Of a stretch of DNA of 64,000 bases, positions 57,658-64,000 are shown piece by piece. The translations under genes were made by a program, and so were the position numbers. How positions within the stretch are numbered: the first letter of the stretch is position 1; each line of letters opens with the position of its first letter. The DNA is taken from NCBI GenBank assembly GCA_003255025.1, contig QANY01008651.1, forward strand, positions 1,143,801 to 1,207,800, written 5' to 3'. Below the pieces are notes generated by a model. That model saw only the letters and a program-made list of their open reading frames with translations, had not been told where the DNA came from and did no database searches. Source of the DNA: Datisca glomerata (Eukaryota; Streptophyta; Magnoliopsida; Cucurbitales; Datiscaceae).

Positions 57658-59167
57658 ATGGTTGGATGTAGTCGAATCACGAGAGCTTCTTCTCATTTGG
57701 AATGAGAGAATGTTAACCCAACTATTGAGAACCATGGCATGGAAGATGCTACTTCTAGGGAGAGAATCAACCTCCTCGCCGTTACCGTTGCCACAACGAC
57801 GATGACTGAGCAGACAACACCATTAGAGAGCTCCAAGCCTCCAACGCTGAGATTCGTACCCTTCTGGGTACACTAACCTCTCTCCTCGCGGGTGCGCCGA
57901 ACCCTCATCCACCACCGTCTGTCATTCATATTGTCCCTCCTCACGTGGTGAACCAAACTGACGCTGATAGATAGATTCCTACTATAAATCCGGGGAGCTC
58001 ATCTGGGTCAGGAACGGAAAATAATGACCAAAATACGGGTCACTTGAGCAATCCCGCCAATGTTATCATTCGACCATCAACATTCCCTAAGCCTTCGTAC
58101 TTCCTGCGCCGACACATAATGTCCTAATCGATGTCATTGACACTGGCCATTTCATTACCAAAGAGACATTGTGAGATATGTTGGAGATGGAGCGCGTCAA
58201 GGTCTCTCTGAGCGATACGATAGTGGACTTTCGCCCCCTTCTGATTATGTGCCTCCGAAGTCTCACAAGTATAATAGAAAGGAAGGATGTGCTAGAGAGC
58301 ACATTGTGCATTTTATTGATGACTTGGGCCCATATGGATATGATGAGACCATGAGGCTGAGAGATTCTCAAAGTCATTTATTGAACGGGCATACACCTGG
58401 TACATTAACTTGGTACCTGGATCGACTCGAGTTGGTTGCATATGGTTTTGCACTTCATGACCAAGTTTTTTGTGTCTAAAGAAAAAATGAACATTTTGGA
58501 GTTGGGGTACGAACCTCAGAGAAAGGATGAAGATCTAATGACTTTTCTTAGAAGGTTCAAGGACAAGGCACTCGACTGTCGTGAGGAATGGAAGGAGGAG
58601 ACGCTCGTAAAGATGTGTATCTGCGGGATGCTTAAGGAGTATATGGCGCATTTGGAGAATTTAGACATTGTCACATTCTCTCGACTCAACGTTGTTGCTC
58701 AACGCACCAACACTTCAGTGCCTAAGCCGAAGGCCACAGAATAGGGAGAGTATGGGGGCACGCATGCAAAACCCGCGAGATACGCACCTTAAGTTATAAT
58801 GGAGAAGCCTTAGGGGCGGGGTGCTAAACGGAACAGGAGTGAGAGGGACGCTCCTCCTCCTTTCCCCTGCCCCATAGACAAAGTAGAGGCACTGTTAGAC
58901 ATATGGGTCAAGGATAAGGTCGTATGGAGGCCATGGGTGGATAGGTTACCCATAGAGGAGGAAAGAGAGTCGACTCGTTACTGTAGCTTCCACAGGGACG
59001 CCTTTCATGCAACAAATGACTGTAGGACTTTGAGGCATATTTTCCACGACAAACTCAAGAAAGGAGTAATCATTACAGAAGATGCAGATAATGTGGTGAA
59101 CCAACCGTTCCCACTGCATGTTAACGCAAATATGATCTGTGTGATAGGAGGTCCTTCTTCATCATGA
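57658..59167 (+). pseudogene. gag: Gypsy 2 gag remnant
   Basis: A start at 57658 (MVGCSRITRASSHLE) begins a poorly conserved, proline-rich N-terminus with stops. The Gag core is split in two frames: SHKYNRKEGCAREHIVHFID and TPGTLTWYLDRLEL (58171-58440), then FFVSKEKMNILELGYEPQ, LMTFLRRFKDKALDCREEW and GMLKEYMAHLENLDIVTFS (58436-58744). The C-terminus has the cysteine/histidine motif YCSFHRDAFHATNDC (58978-59022). The order matches Gag of a Tat subgroup. Confidence 0.87.
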
Positions 59168-59327
59168 GGAATCATGGTGTATGGGGAGGAAAAAGATGAA
59201 GGCGTGCCCATGGAGAAAGATGCCGCCTGCATAGAATCATTGCTGCGAATGAGAGTTTGCACTAATTTTTTCGACACGTTGGAACTGGACCAGGAGGCAC
59301 GACTCCAAGTGACGCGGAAATTGGTGA

Positions 59328-59945
59328 ATGTCTTTGAGCAGAGCAAGGCAGAGCACAATGTTACTTCTCCTAGCCGCCCTTAAGAAGGATGAGAATGAAC
59401 GGAGAATGTGCCACCAGTTTACCAATACAGATCGTATGGTTAGGAGAGTAGGGCACAATTTCCCATTGTATGTTAAAGCATTGGCCAATGGGATGCAAGT
59501 CAGAAGGGCCATCATTGATAATGGGTCCAAGATCAATGTAATCTCACTCGCCACTTTTTGGGGTGCGAGTGTACCTAAAAAGAGACTAGTTAGGCAGCAG
59601 ATTGTCATTATGGGTTTCACATCGTCACCCGTTAGAATGTTGGGGTATGTGAATGTTGAGGTATAAGTGGGACTAATCCGCACTACAAACTATGTGCATG
59701 CATCGAGTCTGAGACTATCTATCACATTTTGTTGGAAAGGCCTTGGATCCATGATCATGAGTGTGTCCTATCTACACTGCATCAATGCATCAAGTCCAGG
59801 TGGAAGGGGAAGGATATTACCATTGCGGCACGAGCGCTGTTTGACGAAACAGAAGTTCATCTGGTTGATGCCACACTATTTGATGAGATTGCTTCCGCTG
59901 CAACGGAGGCTCTGAGAAAGATCACGGCTATCACTTTCCCGAAGT
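59328..59945 (+). pseudogene. Gypsy 2 aspartic protease region
   Basis: FPLYVKALANGMQVRRAIID continues NGSKINVISLATF, the protease site in its Tat form (D-N-G-S), with GFTSSPVRMLGYVNVEV after it. After a stop at 59664 the domain continues in another frame (MLERPWIHDHECVLSTLHQC, 59729 on; the G of the usual L-G-R-P-W is E). The frame ends at 59945. Confidence 0.87.
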
Positions 59946-60151
59946 AGGAAGACAAACGGGGCAAGGCTAAGGTGACAGAGAGCAGCAAAGTAGTCACTTG
60001 GGTGATGCTGCCAAACGGTAAAAGAGCACACCGATTATAATGGTGTGTGGGATCAGGGGAACACCCTGGTCCCCCCGACGGCTATACATAGGAAATAATG
60101 TCAGAGGAGTCATCCATGAGATAGCAAGGACTGACCAATGGGACCTACGTC

Positions 60152-61135
60152 ATGAACTGCGAAGTTCCAAAAGAACCTCTGAAACCAACATTATCATCGA
60201 CCCCAGAGGAGTTAAAGGAAGCCTTCCTCGACCGAGAAGCAGGTCGGAAACCCATTTTCCTGGCGAAGGGTATGTTTGAAGACCAAAGAGAGAGCCTGCT
60301 GACACTACTTTTAGAATTTCAAGACGTTTTTATGTGGTCATACACGGAGATGCCGGGGATGGATCCCACCCTGGTGGCACATAAGATGGGGGCTTCTATG
60401 ACGTGCAACCCCGTCAAGCAGCCGCCTCGACACTTTCTCCCTGAAGTAGAGTTACAGATAAAGTCTGAGATTACTAAGCTTATGGAAGCCAAGTTCATAA
60501 GACCGATAGAGCACCCCACGTGGTTGCCCAACATTGTACCCATGAAGAAGAAGAATGGTCAGATACAATGTTGTGTTGATTTAAGAGACTTGAACAAGGA
60601 ATGCGAGAAGGATGATTTTTCCCTGCCCAATGTAGACATCTTAGTAGACGCCACAGCGGAACATGAGATTTTCTTGTTCATGGATAGGTTTAATGGGTAC
60701 AATTAGATTAGGATGGCTCTAGGAGACACCAAGAAGACTGTTTTTAATACTCCTTTCAAAATCTTTCACGACATGATTCATGACTTCGTTGAAGACTATG
60801 TAGACTATTTGGTTGTAAAGTCTAAGGTGGCAGGCTTGCATCTCAAACACCTTAGGAGCGTCTTTGAAAGATGTAGAACGTACAAGCTCAAGATGAATCC
60901 ATTAAAGTGCGCCTTCGGGGTACCTCGTGGAAATTTTTTGGGGTTCTCTGTGCATCAACGTGGTATAGACATTGACCAGTCAAAAGTGCGAGCCATTAGG
61001 AACATGCCACCGCCGGGAACAGTGAAAGAGCTTAAATATTTCTTGAGAAAATTTTCATATGTACGACGTTTTATCCCTGGCTTGGCAGAGAAAATCAGTG
61101 CAAATGGGCATCAGAGTAATAGAGGTGTTTCCGGC
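60152..61135 (+). pseudogene. pol: Gypsy 2 reverse transcriptase
   Basis: Open from 60152 to 60703: FQDVFMWSYTEMPGMDPTLV, HPTWLPNIVPMKKKNGQIQC, VDLRDLNKECEKDDFSLPNV, FLFMDRFNGYN. TAG at 60704-60706 stands where related proteins have a Q codon. The frame then continues to 61135 with TKKTVFNTPFK, directly followed by IFHDMIHDFVEDYVDYLVVK. About 30 residues between these are deleted, and the catalytic Y-V-D-D reads Y-V-D-Y. LKMNPLKCAFGVPRGNFLGF and LKYFLRKFSYVRRFIPGLAE close the domain. It cannot be active. Confidence 0.92.
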
Positions 61136-61661
61136 TGATCAAGGATGTCCTGCTCACATCCTTCACAATGGTACCACCCTGGGAGATCTACCACTTATTT
61201 TGTATATTACATCCACAAACTAAGTCCATTAGAGCATTACTGGCTCAGGAGCGGGAAAGGGCAGAATCATCAGTTTACTACTTGTGTAAGGTTTTGCGCA
61301 ATGAAGAGTTGAGATATATGCCCCAAGAGAAGCATTCCTTAGCATTTTTTTCACCCCTAAAAAACTTCGGCACTACCTGCTCGATAATATGATCCATCTG
61401 ATGACCAAGTCCAACCCTATTCACTTTCTTTTGTCCAGGCCAGCCTTGAATGGGAGGCTTACTAGGTGGACGATGCTGCTAAGTGAGTTTGATATCACAG
61501 TGATGGCACCAAAGGCGCTGAAGAGCCAAGCTCTTGCGAATTTATTAGCCCAATTCCCCAATGGAGAGCTCGAGCCTTTGGATGAAACCATCCTAGGGGA
61601 GTTCTATAAGGTAAACCTTTATGAAGAGGTAGTCTGGGGGTTGACCTTCATTGGATCATGA
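61136..61661 (+). pseudogene. Gypsy 2 first RNase H
   Basis: SIRALLAQERERAESSVYYL, NEELRYMPQEKHSLAFFSPL (61231-61370), then in another frame FLLSRPALNGRLTRWTMLLS and EFDITVMAPKALKSQALANL, the linker to the second RNase H. The frame changes at about 61140 and 61390. Confidence 0.87.
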
Positions 61662-62010
61662 ATGCATAACAGTGGTGGAGCAGGGTTCGTACTAGAAGAC
61701 CCTATGGGAAACATATTTCCAATGGCATACAAATTGGCATTCCCTTGCACGAATATCAAAACCGAATATGAGGCATTGGTGCTTATCCTAAAGTATGCCA
61801 AGGAAAAAGAGGCAAAGTCACTCAAGGTGAAGGGAGATTCCAGTTTGATAATTAACCAGGTTAATGGGGACTTTACCGTCAAGGAACCCGCCCTTGCGTG
61901 GTACAAGCATAAAGTCCAAAGGACGACTGACACGTTCAAGAAGTTAGTCTTTGAACACATGCCCCGAACTCAGAATCTTCATGCAGATGCGTTGGCTACG
62001 CTTGCCTAAA
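61630..62010 (+). pseudogene. Gypsy 2 second (archaeal-type) RNase H
   Basis: WGLTFIGS stands where the first catalytic D-G-S is expected (aspartate changed to isoleucine), then a stop, then GGAGFVLEDPMGNIFPMAYK, KTEYEALVLILKYAKEK, VKGDSSLIINQVNGDF and MPRTQNLHADALATLA. This duplicate RNase H is the mark of the Tat lineage. Confidence 0.88.
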
Positions 62011-62159
62011 AAATTTTGGTCTCAGACCCTATCCCCATTATCCAAGTGGCTGTCCAGACCAGCTCTGCTATTTTTTAGAGCCTCGAGAAAGCTGTGTATC
62101 AAGATTGGAGAGAGAGTGTTCGAAGACGGCCTAATGAAGGGAGCATAATGGTAGACAGA

Positions 62160-63673
62160 GACTTAAAAATTTTTGTGCAGTTGAAGAGAGTACTGTTCTA
62201 TCGAGGAACGAATGGGGTCCTGGTGAGGTGTATAAGTGTTTAGGAAGGCAAAAGGCAACTCCAACACTTTCACGAAGATATCTTCTCCATGGAGGGGCCA
62301 CTGGTACATAGACGCCTGAAAATGGTGGAGTACTATTGGCCGGACATGAATAAAGAAGCCCTTACACTTCAAAAGTACTGTCTGAAATGCCAACTCATGC
62401 CAGACCCGAAAGAAGTGAACGTTATAGAAGTTGTCACCGATTGGAGGCAGCCCTACATCACCTACCTGGCAGATGGAGTGTTACCCACGGGCCACGTGAA
62501 TGCCATTAATATGAAAAGATGGACCTCACATTTTTTTCTTTTGAGGGGGAGAATTATTGTGAAGGGGGATAGATGATCGACCACTCAAGTGCCTTGGGCT
62601 CGAGGAACAACGCGCGATCATAGAAGTGGTTCATAGAGGCGCCAGCAGAGAGCACCAAGTTAGAAGACATTTGTATGAGGAATTGCTTCAAATGGGGTAT
62701 TACTGGCCAACCATGGAGATGGATTCTATGGAGTTCGTAAGGAAGTGTTGTTCATGCCAAGTGTTAAGGATCGTCATACACACATCTTCCATATCCTTGC
62801 ATCCAGTGGATGTCTCTTAGTCATTTCATACTTGGGCGATGGATTTGATAGACCCGATCTCACTGCATCTAAGGGGAACATACTGATCATGGTTGCTACA
62901 AATTGCTTCACCAAGAGGGTTGAGGCAGTTGCATTGTAGAAAGGGACGAGTGAACAAGTCAATAACTTGATCAAAGAGAACATAATTTGTAGATTCGGAC
63001 TGCTCATGAGGATAATATCGGATAACGGCACTACATTCATAAGCAAAGTGGTGCCGTAACTGTTCAAGAGCTACAACATCCACCATGAGAGATCTTCCCC
63101 CTACTACCCCAAGGGAAACGAGCAAGAAGAAGCGACCAACAAGACGTTGAGGATCCTAAGTAGGATGGTTCATGAAGCCCAATAAAACCGCCATGAGCTA
63201 TTACCCTTAGCACTTTGGGCATACAGAACGTCAAAGCGTACTCCTACTCAGGAAATACCCTTCTCATTGGTATATGGATGTGAAGACATGATACTCGCAT
63301 AGGTGATGGTACCTTCTGCTAAACTATTGTCATCCGCTAGGGTGGAACAGGCCACACGCCTTGGAGATTTGGAGGCCATAGAGGAAAGAAGATACAAGGC
63401 AAAGGAAAGCATCCACGTATACCATGAGCGTATGGGTTTGACGTATGAAGCTATTGTGAAGCCTGGGACCTTGGCCATGGGGGACTTAGTGCTGAAGGTA
63501 GCTGAGCACGTGATGAAAGGGATACGTGCCAAGAAATTTAAGCCCAAGTGGGAAGGATCCTACGAGATCGCCTCTGTAGCCGATAGCAGGTACTGTTGAC
63601 TGGCCAACCCTCAAACCACCAAGTCATCCCAACGACTGTCAACTTCAAATACATTAAGAAATACTATGTTTAA
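62160..63673 (+). pseudogene. Gypsy 2 integrase
   Basis: Two zinc-type segments occur, as in related Tat elements: YYWPDMNKEALTLQKYCLKC (about 62333) and MGYYWPTMEMDSMEFVRKCC (62694), with DWRQPYITYLADGVLPTGHV between. The core follows in pieces: WAMDLIDPI, VATNCFTKRVEAVAL, RIISDNGTTFISKVVP, EEATNKTLRILSRMVHEAQ, LPLALWAYRTSKRTP. The tail (63309-63600) has RLGDLEAIEERRYKAKESIH, AMGDLVLKVAEHV and FKPKWEGSYEI, and the coding sequence ends FKYIKKYYV at 63673. There are stops near 62575, 62818, 62938, 63059 and 63185. No chromodomain is present. Confidence 0.9.
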
Positions 63674-64000
63674 TGTTACAGTTTTTCTTTAATATTCCTA
63701 GATTGTAATGTAGGTTATTCATGAAATGCAATTAGCACACTAAGACATTTTAATGAAGTTTTTTTCTGAAACGCTTTTAAGACGTTTAAGCGAAAGTAGG
63801 TAGGCCAACGAAGAAAGATGTATAAAATATTCAAATATTAATACAGGTTCCATCTTTCTTCGCTCTATCAAATATCAATGTCTAGTGAGAATTTAAGCGT
63901 TGTTGATATCCCCCCTAAAACGGAAATTAGCCGTTACAAAAAAAAAGGAGGAGAAGAATGCGCTTAACTCATTATTGAAACACACACAATTACAAAGGCG
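63674..64000 (+). other. Gypsy 2 3' untranslated start
   Basis: No gene. Contains the inverted repeat at 63809-63862. The sequence runs off the window before any polypurine tract is reached. Confidence 0.7.
63809..63862. other. Perfect 12-bp inverted repeat (possible stem-loop)
   Basis: CGAAGAAAGATG at 63809-63820 and its exact reverse complement CATCTTTCTTCG at 63851-63862 enclose a 30-base AT-rich loop just after the Gypsy 2 integrase. It could form a hairpin in element RNA or be a small foldback insertion; no function is known to me. Confidence 0.7.

Larger units (their letters stand above)
56809..64000 (+). mobile_element. Gypsy 2: second Tat-like Ty3/gypsy element (partial)
   Basis: LTR part, primer site, gag, protease, reverse transcriptase, RNase H, second RNase H, integrase and the start of the 3' untranslated region. 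GC content is visibly higher than in the rest of the window. The 3' LTR is beyond the window. It is not the same family as Gypsy 1: Gag, primer site and integrase tail differ. Confidence 0.9.

Noticed and set aside
59237..59683. 148-codon minus-strand frame
   Set aside because: It is the reverse of the Gypsy 2 protease region and has no independent features.
63303..63599. Chromodomain at the end of Gypsy 2
   Set aside because: The segment matches the integrase tail of Tat elements (KPKWEGSYEI, GPY-type), not a chromodomain.

Overview
The window looks like intergenic heterochromatin of a flowering plant, probably a dicot with a large, AT-rich, transposon-filled genome. I find no intact host gene. 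Nearly every base can be assigned to Ty1/copia or Ty3/gypsy LTR retrotransposons, DNA transposons nested inside them, or a plastid DNA fragment. Plant origin rests on the initiator-tRNA-Met primer sites of the copia elements, Tat-type gypsy elements with two RNase H domains, hAT and Helitron elements, and a piece of plastid trnL-CAA. All coding regions carry stops, frameshifts or deletions, so no element can be autonomous as read.

Layout. 1-1312: partial copia-type LTR (family E, minus strand) carrying a 228 bp Mutator-like MITE. 1313-7221: minus-strand copia element (family 1, copy M), cut by the family E LTR inside its protease region. 7222-29863: Gypsy 1, a Tat-like element. Copy M interrupts its 5' LTR, a Helitron (12031-13281) its RNase H region, a full copia element (family 1, copy A, 14622-24047) its integrase, and a hAT-like MITE its 3' LTR. 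Copy A itself holds a plastid insertion in gag. Between the Gypsy 1 pol gene and its 3' LTR lies a decayed antisense gene of the 'putative gypsy type transposon' kind. 29864-30600 is unassigned.

30601-44141: copia family 2. An older element X is split in its leader by a younger relative Y (31270-40340). X ends where a third family 1 copia element (copy C, 44142-51782) was inserted. 51783-53997: hAT transposase remnant on the minus strand. 53998-54816: fragment of a fourth copia family. 54817-55477: unassigned, promoter-like. 55478-56808: second family E LTR. 56809-64000: Gypsy 2, a second Tat-like lineage, running off the end of the window.

How it fits together. The order of events can be read from the nesting: Gypsy 1, then copy M in its LTR, then the family E LTR in copy M, then the MITE in that LTR. 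Related copies serve as empty-site controls for several insertions. The copia leaders share a conserved stem-loop-like motif followed by a segment that differs in every copy. No new defence or metabolic system is visible. The items most worth following are the antisense gene, the leader cassettes, the same-family self-insertion and the plastid insertion.
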